Below are positions 33,434-42,025 of a DNA stretch of 64,000 nucleotides, in pieces. Origin of the DNA: Pseudomonas sp. KUIN-1 (GTDB lineage Bacteria; Pseudomonadota; Gammaproteobacteria; Pseudomonadales; Pseudomonadaceae); NCBI RefSeq assembly GCF_009176725.1, contig NZ_AP020337.1:4409501-4473500 (forward strand). The letters are read 5' to 3'. The position numbers were made by a program, and so were the translations under genes. Every line of letters starts with the position of its first letter. The first letter of the stretch is position 1. The notes beneath the pieces are model-generated. The model did not search any database, was not told the DNA's origin, and saw nothing but the letters and a program-made list of their open reading frames with translations.

Positions 33434-36280
33434 ATGGCGCAGCAGTATCAACCGGGGCAACGCTGGATTAGTGACAGCGAAGCCGAGCTGGGTTTGGGCA
33501 CCGTTCTGGCACAGGACGGCCGCTTGTTGACCGTGCTCTATCCGGCCACTGGCGAAACACGTCAGTACGCACTGCGTAACGCGCCGCTGACCCGCGTGCG
33601 CTTCTCCCCTGGCGACGTGATCACGCACTTCGAAAACTGGAAAATGACCGTTCGCGAAGTCGACGATGTCGATGGCCTGCTGGTCTACCACGGCCTGAAC
33701 GCACAGAACGAACTGGTCACGCTGCCGGAAACCCAGTTGTCGAACTTCATCCAGTTCCGCCTGGCGACCGACCGTCTGTTCGCCGGCCAGATCGACCAGT
33801 TGTCGTGGTTCTCGCTGCGCTACAACACGCTCGAGCATACCAGCCGCCAATTGCAGTCCTCGCTCTGGGGCCTGGGTGGCGTGCGCGCACAGCCTATCGC
33901 CCACCAGTTGCACATCGCTCGTGAAGTTGCAGATCGCATCGCGCCACGCGTTCTGCTGGCCGACGAAGTGGGCCTGGGTAAAACCATCGAAGCCGGCCTG
34001 GTGATCCATCGCCAACTGCTGTCGGGCCGCGCCAGCCGCGTACTGATCCTGGTCCCGGAAAACCTCCAGCACCAGTGGCTGGTGGAAATGCGTCGCCGCT
34101 TCAACCTGCAGGTCGCACTGTTCGACGCCGAGCGCTTCATGGAAAGCGATGCCGGCAACCCGTTCGAAGATACCCAGCTCGCGCTGGTTGCCCTGGAATG
34201 GCTGGTGGAAGACGAAAAAGCCCAGGACGCCCTGTTTGCGGCAGGCTGGGACCTGATGGTGGTTGACGAAGCGCACCACCTGGTCTGGCACGAAGACAAG
34301 GCCAGCCGCGAATATTCGCTGGTCGAACAGCTGGCCGAAGTCATTGCTGGCGTACTGCTGCTGACCGCGACGCCGGAACAACTGGGCCAGGACAGCCACT
34401 TTGCCCGTCTGCGCCTGCTGGACCCGAACCGTTTCCACGACCTCAAGGCCTTCCGTGCCGAGAGCGAGAACTATCGCCCGGTGGCTCAGGCCGTTCAGGA
34501 GCTGCTCGACAAGGGCAAGCTGTCCGCAGCAGCACAAGAGACCATTCACGGCTTCCTGGGTGCCGAAGGCGATTCGCTGCTGGCCGCGGTGAATACCGGC
34601 GACGAAGAAGCCAAATCGCGTCTGATTCGCGAACTGCTCGACCGTCATGGCACCGGCCGCGTGCTGTTCCGCAACACCCGCGCCGCGGTGCAGGGCTTCC
34701 CGGAGCGCAAGCTGCATCAATACCCGCTGCCCTGCCCTGTCGAATACCTCGAATTGCCGGTCGGCGAGCACGCCGATCTTTACCCGGAAGTCAGCTTCCA
34801 GTCGCATTCGGACGTCAGTGAAGAAGAGCGCTGGTGGCGCTTCGACCCACGCATCGACTGGCTGATCGATACCCTGAAAATGCTCAAGCGCGTCAAGGTG
34901 CTGGTGATCTGTGCCCACGCCGAAACCGCCATGGACCTGGAAGACGCGCTGCGTGTGCGTTCCGGCATTCCTGCCACGGTGTTCCACGAAGGCATGAACA
35001 TTCTCGAGCGCGACCGTGCCGCGGCCTATTTTGCGGACGAAGAGTTCGGCGCCCAGGTGCTGATCTGTTCGGAAATCGGCAGCGAAGGCCGCAACTTCCA
35101 GTTCTCCCACCATCTGGTCCTGTTCGATCTGCCGTCGCACCCGGACTTGCTGGAGCAGCGTATCGGGCGTCTGGACCGGATCGGCCAGAAGCACACCATC
35201 GAGCTGCACGTGCCTTTCCTGGAAACCAGTCCGCAGGCCCGCCTGTTCCAGTGGTATCACGAAGCGCTCAACGCGTTCCTCAATACCTGCCCGACCGGCA
35301 ACGCCCTGCAGCATCAGTTCGGCCCGCGCCTGCTGCCGCTGCTGGAAAGCGGTGACGACGACGAGTGGCAAACCCTGATCAATGAAGCCCGCAGCGAACG
35401 CGAGCGTCTGGAAAGCGAACTGCACACCGGTCGCGACCGCTTGCTGGAGCTCAATTCCGGCGGCGCTGGCGAAGGTGAAGCGCTGGTCGAAGCAATCCTC
35501 GATCAGGACGATCAGTTCAGCCTGCCGATCTACATGGAAACCCTGTTCGACGCGTTTGGCATCGACAGCGAGGACCATTCGGAAAACGCCCTGATCCTCA
35601 AACCGAGTGAAAAGATGCTCGACGCCAGCTTCCCGCTGGGCGACGACGAAGGCGTGACCATTACCTACGACCGCAATCAGGCGCTGTCCCGCGAGGATAT
35701 GCAGTTCATCACCTGGGAACACCCGATGGTGCAAGGCGGCATGGACCTGGTGCTGTCCGGTTCGATGGGCAACACCGCCGTGGCACTGATCAAGAACAAG
35801 GCGCTCAAGCCGGGCACCGTTCTGCTCGAACTGATCTACGTCAGCGAAGTGGTTGCGCCTCGTTCACTGCAGCTGGGACGTTATCTGCCGCCTGCCGCGC
35901 TGCGCTGCCTGCTCGACCCGAATGGCAACGATCTGGCCAGCCGTGTGTCGTTCAACACGCTCAATGATCAGCTCGAAAGCGTGCCCCGTGCCAGCGCCAA
36001 CAAGTTCATCCAGGCCCAACGTGACCAACTGACCCCGAGGATCAACGCGGGCGAAGAGAAAATCATGCCGAAACACGCCGAGCGCGTCGCCGAAGCGCAG
36101 CGTCGCCTGGCAGCCGACACCGAAGAAGAACTGGCCCGCCTGACGGCATTGCAAGCGGTCAACCCGACCGTGCGCGACAGTGAACTGGTGGCTCTGCGCA
36201 CTCAACGTGAACAGGGTCTGGCCATGCTTGAAAAAGCGGCCCTGCGTCTGGAAGCGATCCGGGTACTGGTCGCAGGCTGA
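33434..36280 (+). CDS. rapA: RNA polymerase-associated ATPase RapA (HepA)
   Basis: 948 residues from the ATG at 33434 (GGGAG about 9 nt upstream; the open frame to 33353 lacks an SD). N-terminal Tudor-like domains are followed by a Swi2/Snf2 ATPase core: DEVGLGKT at 177-184, DEAH at 278-281, LLLTATPEQ, and motif VI QRIGRLDRIGQ. C-terminal Spacer/Rpd regions complete the usual length. RapA binds RNA polymerase and helps it recycle after termination. A GCCCATGC/GCATGGGC hairpin (36307-36325) follows the stop. Confidence 0.94.
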   Translation: MAQQYQPGQRWISDSEAELGLGTVLAQDGRLLTVLYPATGETRQYALRNAPLTRVRFSPGDVITHFENWKMTVREVDDVDGLLVYHGLNAQNELVTLPETQLSNFIQFRLATDRLFAGQIDQLSWFSLRYNTLEHTSRQLQSSLWGLGGVRAQPIAHQLHIAREVADRIAPRVLLADEVGLGKTIEAGLVIHRQLLSGRASRVLILVPENLQHQWLVEMRRRFNLQVALFDAERFMESDAGNPFEDTQLALVALEWLVEDEKAQDALFAAGWDLMVVDEAHHLVWHEDKASREYSLVEQLAEVIAGVLLLTATPEQLGQDSHFARLRLLDPNRFHDLKAFRAESENYRPVAQAVQELLDKGKLSAAAQETIHGFLGAEGDSLLAAVNTGDEEAKSRLIRELLDRHGTGRVLFRNTRAAVQGFPERKLHQYPLPCPVEYLELPVGEHADLYPEVSFQSHSDVSEEERWWRFDPRIDWLIDTLKMLKRVKVLVICAHAETAMDLEDALRVRSGIPATVFHEGMNILERDRAAAYFADEEFGAQVLICSEIGSEGRNFQFSHHLVLFDLPSHPDLLEQRIGRLDRIGQKHTIELHVPFLETSPQARLFQWYHEALNAFLNTCPTGNALQHQFGPRLLPLLESGDDDEWQTLINEARSERERLESELHTGRDRLLELNSGGAGEGEALVEAILDQDDQFSLPIYMETLFDAFGIDSEDHSENALILKPSEKMLDASFPLGDDEGVTITYDRNQALSREDMQFITWEHPMVQGGMDLVLSGSMGNTAVALIKNKALKPGTVLLELIYVSEVVAPRSLQLGRYLPPAALRCLLDPNGNDLASRVSFNTLNDQLESVPRASANKFIQAQRDQLTPRINAGEEKIMPKHAERVAEAQRRLAADTEEELARLTALQAVNPTVRDSELVALRTQREQGLAMLEKAALRLEAIRVLVAG

Positions 36281-36346
36281 GGCCGGTTACACACCCGCCT
36301 GCCACGCCCATGCACCGCATGGGCATGGCGCTCCTGCTCAGGCTAT

Positions 36347-36396
36347 GACGCAGAGCGTCATGAAAGGCATTCCCACGCTGGAGCGTGAGGAACGAT
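36347..36396 (-). repeat. Double-hairpin repeat, copy 2
   Basis: Starts ACGCAGAGCGTCATGAAAGG and ends GGAGCGTGAGGAACGAT; nearly the same as copy 1 at 25740. Confidence 0.65.
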
Positions 36397-36423
36397 GTGT
36401 ACCGTAACCAAGCCCATGCTCCG

Positions 36424-36486
36424 CGATATCCGCAACACCCCCTATCGTGCGCCTGTTCCCGATATCCGCAACACCCCCTATCGTGC
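36424..36486 (+). repeat. 27-bp direct repeat, two copies
   Basis: An identical 27-bp stretch beginning CGATATCCGCAACACC and ending CCTATCGTGC occurs at 36424-36450 and 36460-36486, a 36-bp period with a 9-bp spacer. The second runs into repeat copy 3. Confidence 0.8.
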
Positions 36487-36530
36487 CCATGCTCCGCGTG
36501 GGTATGTCTTTCCGGACGCTCTGCGTCCTC
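36481..36530 (+). repeat. Double-hairpin repeat, copy 3
   Basis: CCCATGCTCCGCGTGGG followed by GGACGCTCTGCGTCC; both hairpins are recognisable, in the opposite orientation to copy 2. Confidence 0.6.
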
Positions 36531-36590
36531 CCAATCATAGCGTCCAAACGCGCCAGCCATCACTTTGATGCCAAATTGGCACCTCGTGTA

Positions 36591-36629
36591 TTGGCAGGTT
36601 GTAAACAGCTTCTATACTCAGCTTACAAC
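36591..36629 (+). promoter_or_regulatory. Sigma-70-like promoter with overlapping inverted repeat
   Basis: TTGGCA (36591-36596), 16 nt, TATACT (36613-36618) is a good promoter for the gene at 36677. The inverted repeat GTTGTAA (36598-36604) / TTACAAC (36623-36629) brackets the -10 box and could be an operator. A 7-bp hairpin CGCCAGG/CCTGGCG (36629-36650) lies in the leader. Confidence 0.55.
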
Positions 36630-36676
36630 GCCAGGCTTTCAGCCCTGGCGCCCTTGCAGTGAGAATAGGGCAAGCT

Positions 36677-38968
36677 ATGGATTGGCTGGGTTTGAACGTA
36701 TTCGCTGACCCACCAGCGGACGTGAAATTATTGATCGACTGTAGTCACAACCTGTTTCTGGTCGCGCTGGCTTACGGCGTGGCCTGTGCTGCGTGCTTTG
36801 CCACGCTGGATATTGCGGACCGTGTCATCCAGGTCGACGCCCTCAAAAGCCGTCGCCTCTGGAAAGCGCTGGGCGCGTTGTGCCTGGCCGGTGGCGTGTG
36901 GGCGATGCACTTCATCAGCATGCTGGCCTTTCAGGCACCGCTCAAAATCGCTTACGACCTCTCCATCACGCTGATTTCCCTGCTGATCGTATTGATTACC
37001 GCATTGGTGGCCATGCGAGCACTGACAGTCCCGGAACTGACTCTGAGACGCTGCCTGATCAGCGCGGTGGTGATGGGGGTCGGCATCAGCGTCATGCACT
37101 ACCTGGGCATGTCGGCCATGCGCTCCACTGCCACGCAGTACTACGAGCCGCGGATGTTCGCCCTGTCGATTCTGGTCGCAGTCCTCTCCAGCATTGCGCT
37201 CCTGACACTGCCGCGGCACTTGCGCCAGTACAACGGCATGTTTCATCAGATGTTCCGATATGCGGTCAGCCTTCTGCTGGGCGCGGGCCTGTTGACCATG
37301 CACCTGATGGGCATGAAGGCGCTGCGGCTGGTGATCCCGGAAGGCACTGAGCTGCACGGGCCCGCCACCGAAAACAGCCAACAGCTGGGGCTGACCATCG
37401 CGGCCATCGCCCTGCTGATCATCGCCGGCAGCATCAGTGCGGCAATGGCTGACAAGAAACTGCAAGGCAAGGAGCATGACCTGCAGCGGGTCAATGCACT
37501 GCTTACCCAGCTGGATCAGGCACGCGTCTCGCTTCAGCAGGTTGCGCATTACGACCCGCTGACCAATCTGATCAACCGCCGCGGTTTCAATCAGATCTTC
37601 GCCGAGAAGCTGCAGGAGCACACTTACAACAACGGCATGCTCGCAGTGATGTTCCTCGACATCGACCACTTCAAGCGCATCAATGACAGCCTGGGCCATG
37701 ATGCGGGTGACGAGCTGCTCAAAGTGATAGCCGACCGCATCCGTGGTGCTACCCGGGTTCAGGACGTGGTAGCGCGCTTCGGCGGCGATGAATTCTGCAT
37801 CCTGCTGAGCATTCCGGACTACGAAGAGGCACGACACCTGGCCCATCGGGTCATGCAAAAAATGAAAGAGACCATCGCGCTGGCAGGAAGACGCATGGTC
37901 ATGACCACCAGTATCGGTATTGCCGTGTTCCCGCGTGACGGTTCGACCTGCGATGAGCTGCTCAAGCACGCGGACCTCGCGCTCTACCAGTCCAAGGACA
38001 AAGGGCGCAACGGCGTCAACTTCTTCAACCCGGCGCTCAAGACCAAGGCCAGTCTGGAGCTGCAACTGGAAGAAGAACTGCGCAATGCCCTGCGCGAAGG
38101 CACGGGGCTGCAGGTGTACTACCAGCCTATCGTCGACATGCGCACCGGCCACGTTGCCAAGCTCGAGGCGCTGGTGCGCTGGAATCATCCGCACCACGGC
38201 CTGCTGGTACCCGCCCGCTTCATCGGCATTGCCGAAGCCAACGGCCTGATTGCAGAGCTGGATAACTGGGTGCTGCGCCGCGCCTGTCACGACCTGCGCA
38301 CTCTGCATCAGGAAGGGCTGGAACAGCTGATCATCTCGGTCAACTGCTCAGCGCTGACGCTGGGCCGCAACGAGTTGGTCGAAGAGGTTGAACGGGCGCT
38401 GGCCGATGCTGACGCAGCGCCTGGACGGCTGGAACTGGAGGTCACCGAAAATGCCTTGATGGGCAACATCAGCAACACCATCCTGATGCTCAAGCACATT
38501 CGCAGCCTGGGTGTTTCCCTGTCGATCGACGACTTCGGCACGGGTTACTCGTCGCTCGCCTATCTCAAGCGGCTGCCACTGGACACGCTGAAGATCGATC
38601 GTTCGTTCATTATCGACATTCCCCAGTCACCGCAGGATATGGAAATCGTTCAGGCAATCCTCGTCATGGCGCATACCCTGCGCTTGAAAGTCGTGACGGA
38701 GGGCGTCGAAACCCAGGCTCAGCTGGAGTTTCTCAGGCAGTTTGGCAGTGATTACGTACAAGGTTATATGTTCAGCAGGCCTCAGCCGCTGGAGCGAATC
38801 CTGCCCCTCGCCAGACAGATGAATGAGCGTGAGGCCAGCTTGCAGTGGTCTGCCCTGCCACCACCGTATGCCCACGGACCTGACATCGGGATATCAGAAG
38901 CATCGGATGTGTTCGCCGAACTGTCTGACAGTGACGATTTCGCCAGTCACAGACCTGTTCGCACCTGA
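36677..38968 (+). CDS. MHYT-GGDEF-EAL cyclic-di-GMP protein (NbdA-like)
   Basis: 763 residues from the ATG at 36677 (AGGG 8 nt upstream). Residues 1-255 are a seven-helix MHYT sensor with paired Met-His at 77/78, 140/141 and 208/209, thought to bind copper and sense NO, O2 or CO. The GGDEF domain keeps GGDEF at 369-373 and an I-site R360-V-Q-D363; the EAL domain has EAL at 497-499 and DDFGTGYSS. Both cyclase and phosphodiesterase motifs look intact, so it may make or break c-di-GMP. By context (after rapA) and domains it corresponds to NbdA (PA3311). Confidence 0.9.
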   Translation: MDWLGLNVFADPPADVKLLIDCSHNLFLVALAYGVACAACFATLDIADRVIQVDALKSRRLWKALGALCLAGGVWAMHFISMLAFQAPLKIAYDLSITLISLLIVLITALVAMRALTVPELTLRRCLISAVVMGVGISVMHYLGMSAMRSTATQYYEPRMFALSILVAVLSSIALLTLPRHLRQYNGMFHQMFRYAVSLLLGAGLLTMHLMGMKALRLVIPEGTELHGPATENSQQLGLTIAAIALLIIAGSISAAMADKKLQGKEHDLQRVNALLTQLDQARVSLQQVAHYDPLTNLINRRGFNQIFAEKLQEHTYNNGMLAVMFLDIDHFKRINDSLGHDAGDELLKVIADRIRGATRVQDVVARFGGDEFCILLSIPDYEEARHLAHRVMQKMKETIALAGRRMVMTTSIGIAVFPRDGSTCDELLKHADLALYQSKDKGRNGVNFFNPALKTKASLELQLEEELRNALREGTGLQVYYQPIVDMRTGHVAKLEALVRWNHPHHGLLVPARFIGIAEANGLIAELDNWVLRRACHDLRTLHQEGLEQLIISVNCSALTLGRNELVEEVERALADADAAPGRLELEVTENALMGNISNTILMLKHIRSLGVSLSIDDFGTGYSSLAYLKRLPLDTLKIDRSFIIDIPQSPQDMEIVQAILVMAHTLRLKVVTEGVETQAQLEFLRQFGSDYVQGYMFSRPQPLERILPLARQMNEREASLQWSALPPPYAHGPDIGISEASDVFAELSDSDDFASHRPVRT

Positions 38969-39118
38969 AGCGGCGCTGCATGGAACCATCGCCGAAAAGC
39001 CAGCACAGCCCGCTGAAACCGCCACCTCGAAAGGTGTGGTTTTACGCTACGCGGGCTGCCAAAGAGTTACCTTCCAACTCACCCGCGAAAACCGCAAGGC
39101 ACCCAACTGGTGCGCAAA

Positions 39119-39424
39119 TCATTCCTGCGCCCTGTTTTGAATCAATACCCAGGGTGCCACTACTACAGCCCACAGCACTGGATCTGTCTCCACCAGCTCA
39201 AGCGCCTTGGTTTCAGACACCTTGCCAACCTGCCCTTCAGCCAGCCATGCAGACACCCTGGCTGCATCATTTTCGGCCACTGCCTCGGCGACTTCGATCA
39301 AATCCAGAGGCAGCTCGACCCACAACAGGGCACCCTTGGCAAAGAATGGTTGCAATTCAGTCCAGGTGATTGAGGCCGTTTCGCCAAGCAGTTTGGCATA
39401 GAGGGTGCTAGGTTCTTGCGTCAT
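39119..39424 (-). CDS. DUF2288 family protein
   Basis: 101 residues from MTQEPSTLYAKLLGETASI (ATG 39424); a start 12 nt earlier is possible. The protein is small, acidic and helical, with ITWTELQPFFAKGALLWV and the closing LWAVVVAPWVLIQ typical of DUF2288. Function unknown. It stands alone between the GGDEF-EAL gene and braC, convergent with the former. Confidence 0.8.
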   Translation of the reverse strand: MTQEPSTLYAKLLGETASITWTELQPFFAKGALLWVELPLDLIEVAEAVAENDAARVSAWLAEGQVGKVSETKALELVETDPVLWAVVVAPWVLIQNRAQE

Positions 39425-39749
39425 GGGTTTCACCAAAAAGAAAATCGGCGCAATGATAGCGCCGAGTTTCCCACCGGCAAGCCCAGAAGCAGGCGATTTA
39501 TCGCAGGGAAGTGCAGATAACCTTATGGATCTGAAGTGATTTCAGACACTCAAGCGGTTCGATTCTGTAACTTTCTTTCGATTAGGCGACACGCACAGGT
39601 TTGTCCCCGGACGCCCGGCTTTCCAAGCCCGCGAACGGCGCTCTAAACTGTTCCGGTACAGTTGGCGGTGCGGGACAACCGGTGATCGAATCGGTCCTGG
39701 AGCCTTGGCCATCAGGATTATAAAAACTACAACGCAAGAGTGGAGCATC
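39425..39749. other. Control region upstream of braC
   Basis: 325 bp with no gene. A GATTATAAAAACT stretch around 39716-39728 is the best -10-like element, about 25 nt before the braC ATG. I see no clear operator, although branched-chain amino acid uptake genes are commonly under Lrp/BkdR-type control. Confidence 0.4.
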
Positions 39750-40874
39750 ATGACTAAGGGTACCAATAAGCTTTCAAGGCTGTTTGCCGCACTGGTTATG
39801 GCGGGGGTTGCCAGCCATTCGTTCGCAGCTGACACCATCAAGATCGGCATCGCCGGCCCCAAGACCGGCCCTGTCGCCGAATACGGCACCATGCAGTTCA
39901 ATGGTGCCAGGATGGCCATCGAGCAGATCAACGCCAAAGGCGGCGTAGATGGCAAAAAGCTTGAAGCCGTCGAATATGATGACGCCTGCGATCCGAAACA
40001 GGCCGTTGCGGTCGCCAACAAGGTGGTCAACGACGGCGTGAAATACGTGGTCGGCCACCTCTGCTCTAGCTCCGCCCAGCCAGCCTCCGACGTTTACGAA
40101 GACGAAGGCATCATCATGGTGACCCCGGCTGCCACCAGCCCGGAAATCACCGCGCGCGGCTACAAACTGGTGTTCCGCACCATCGGTCTCGACAGCGCCC
40201 AGGGTCCGGCCGCTGGCAACTACATTGCCGACGTCGCCAAGCCGAAAATCGTTGCAGTGATCCACGACAAGCAGCAGTACGGCGAAGGTATCGCGACAGC
40301 CGTCAAGCAAACGCTGGAGAAAAAAGGCGTCAAGGTTGCACTGTTCGAAGGCATCAACGCTGGCGACAAGGACTTCTCCTCGCTGATTCAAAAACTCAAG
40401 CAGGCCAACGTCGACTTCGTCTACTACGGCGGCTACCACCCTGAGCTGGGCCAGATCCTGCGCCAGTCCAAGGAAAAAGGCCTGAACGCCAAGTTCATGG
40501 GCCCTGAAGGCGTCGGCAACGAGTCGATCTCGCAAATTGCTGGCGAAGCTTCCGAAGGCCTGCTGGTCACCCTGCCAAAATCCTTCGACCAGGACCCGGC
40601 CAACCAGGCGCTGACCGAGGCCTTCAAGGCCAAGAGTCAGGACCCGAGCGGCCCGTTCGTGTACCCGTCCTACTCCGCCGTACAGGTCATTGCTGACGGC
40701 ATCGCTGCCGCCAAGTCCGAAGACACCACCAAGGTGGCTGCTGCCATCCACGCCGGTACCTTCAAGACGCCAATGGGCGAGCTGAGCTACGACGAAAAAG
40801 GTGACCTGAAGAACTTCCAGTTCGTGGTCTACGAGTGGCACTTCGGCAAGCCCAAGACCGAAGCCGCCAAATAA
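39750..40874 (+). CDS. braC: Branched-chain amino acid ABC transporter, periplasmic binding protein
   Basis: 374 residues from the ATG at 39750 (GGAG 6 nt upstream). Signal peptide MTKGTNKLSRLFAALVMAGVASHSFA is followed by a type I periplasmic binding fold (ADTIKIGIAGPKTGPVAEYG, with Cys residues in DDACDPK and HLCSSS that form the family's disulphide). It binds Leu, Ile, Val (and Ala/Thr in P. aeruginosa) and delivers them to BraDE. A terminator-like hairpin follows, so the binding protein is probably made in excess over the membrane parts. Confidence 0.94.
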   Translation: MTKGTNKLSRLFAALVMAGVASHSFAADTIKIGIAGPKTGPVAEYGTMQFNGARMAIEQINAKGGVDGKKLEAVEYDDACDPKQAVAVANKVVNDGVKYVVGHLCSSSAQPASDVYEDEGIIMVTPAATSPEITARGYKLVFRTIGLDSAQGPAAGNYIADVAKPKIVAVIHDKQQYGEGIATAVKQTLEKKGVKVALFEGINAGDKDFSSLIQKLKQANVDFVYYGGYHPELGQILRQSKEKGLNAKFMGPEGVGNESISQIAGEASEGLLVTLPKSFDQDPANQALTEAFKAKSQDPSGPFVYPSYSAVQVIADGIAAAKSEDTTKVAAAIHAGTFKTPMGELSYDEKGDLKNFQFVVYEWHFGKPKTEAAK

Positions 40875-40893
40875 GCTGCTTGCGTTAACCCTC

Positions 40894-40926
40894 AAAGCCC
40901 ACTGCCAGCGCAGTGGGCTTTGTTTT
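40894..40926 (+). terminator. Terminator/attenuator between braC and braD
   Basis: An 11-bp stem, AAAGCCCACTG (40894-40904) with CAGTGGGCTTT (40911-40921), ends in TGTTTT. Partial read-through would set the ratio of BraC to BraDEFG. Confidence 0.75.
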
Positions 40927-41101
40927 ACGAATCCAGGCCCGTACGCAGGTTTCGGCAACCCGAACTGTATGCACGAGGCCCCCTGAAAATCTTAAAACCG
41001 TCAATAGCGGTTCCTTGACAGCGCAACAGGCTACGCATCGACAGAATGCCACCCCGGCGCACGTCAGAGAAATGCAGATCAGGTTTTTAGGAGCGCGGTA
41101 A

Positions 41102-42025
41102 ATGCCCGAGTTATTCCACTACATGCAGCAGCTGGTCAATGGCCTGACCATTGGCAGTACGTATGCATTGATCGCCATCGGTTACACGATGGTGTACGGC
41201 ATCATCGGAATGATCAACTTCGCCCATGGCGAGGTGTACATGATCGGTTCCTATGTCGCTTTCATGGCACTCGCCGGTCTGGCGATGCTGGGTATTCACA
41301 GCCTGCCGCTGCTGATGATTGCCGGTTTTGCCGCTGCGATCATCGTGACCAGTGCCTACGGATACAGCATCGAGCGTGTGGCCTACCGTCCGTTGCGCAA
41401 CAGCAACCGTCTGATCCCCCTGATTTCTGCCATCGGCATGTCGATCTTTCTGCAGAACTCGGTCCAGCTTTCCCAGGGCTCCGGCAACTTCGCCATCCCC
41501 AACCTGCTGCCCGGCAGCCTCTCGTTCGGGCCTGGTGGCGCCGAGGAAGTGCTGATTTCCTACATGCAGATCGTGGTGTTCGTCGTCACCCTGCTGGCCA
41601 TGACCGGCCTGACCCTGTTCATCTCCCGCTCGCGAATGGGCCGCGCCTGCCGCGCCTGCGCCGAGGACATGAAGATGGCCAATCTGCTGGGCATCAACAC
41701 CAACAACATCATCGCCCTGACCTTCGTGGTCGGTGCTGCACTGGCCGCCGTCGCCGCCATGCTGCTGAGCATGCAATACGGCGTGATCAACCCCAACGCC
41801 GGCTTCCTCGTCGGCCTGAAAGCCTTCACGGCTGCAGTACTGGGCGGTATCGGTTCGATCCCGGGTGCCGTGCTCGGTGGTCTGGTGCTGGGCGTCGCCG
41901 AAGCCTTCGGTGCCGACATTTTTGGTGATCAGTACAAGGACGTCGTGGCTTTCGGCCTGCTGGTCCTGGTGCTGCTGTTCCGACCGACCGGCATTCTGGG
42001 TCGTCCGGAGGTTGAGAAAGTATGA
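41102..42025 (+). CDS. braD: Branched-chain amino acid ABC transporter permease (LivH family)
   Basis: 307 residues, about eight membrane helices, LivH-family features (GSTYALIAIGYTMVYGIIGMINFAHGEVYM at the start; ADIFGDQYKDVVAFGLLVLVLLFRPTGILG at the end). First of the four coupled membrane/ATPase genes; TTTAGGAG lies before the ATG. It overlaps braE by 4 bp (ATGA). Confidence 0.94.
   Translation: MPELFHYMQQLVNGLTIGSTYALIAIGYTMVYGIIGMINFAHGEVYMIGSYVAFMALAGLAMLGIHSLPLLMIAGFAAAIIVTSAYGYSIERVAYRPLRNSNRLIPLISAIGMSIFLQNSVQLSQGSGNFAIPNLLPGSLSFGPGGAEEVLISYMQIVVFVVTLLAMTGLTLFISRSRMGRACRACAEDMKMANLLGINTNNIIALTFVVGAALAAVAAMLLSMQYGVINPNAGFLVGLKAFTAAVLGGIGSIPGAVLGGLVLGVAEAFGADIFGDQYKDVVAFGLLVLVLLFRPTGILGRPEVEKV

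Larger units (their letters stand above)
36281..36676. other. Intergenic region rapA / GGDEF-EAL gene
   Basis: 396 bp. It contains a terminator-like hairpin (36307-36325), two double-hairpin repeat copies (36347-36396 and 36481-36530), a 27-bp direct repeat, a palindrome TGCCAAATTGGCA (36569-36581) and the promoter of the next gene. No protein gene is seen. Confidence 0.6.

Noticed and set aside
33215..35734. 839-codon open frame antisense to rapA
   Set aside because: Shadow of rapA; product lacks any recognisable motif and it overlaps the rapA promoter.
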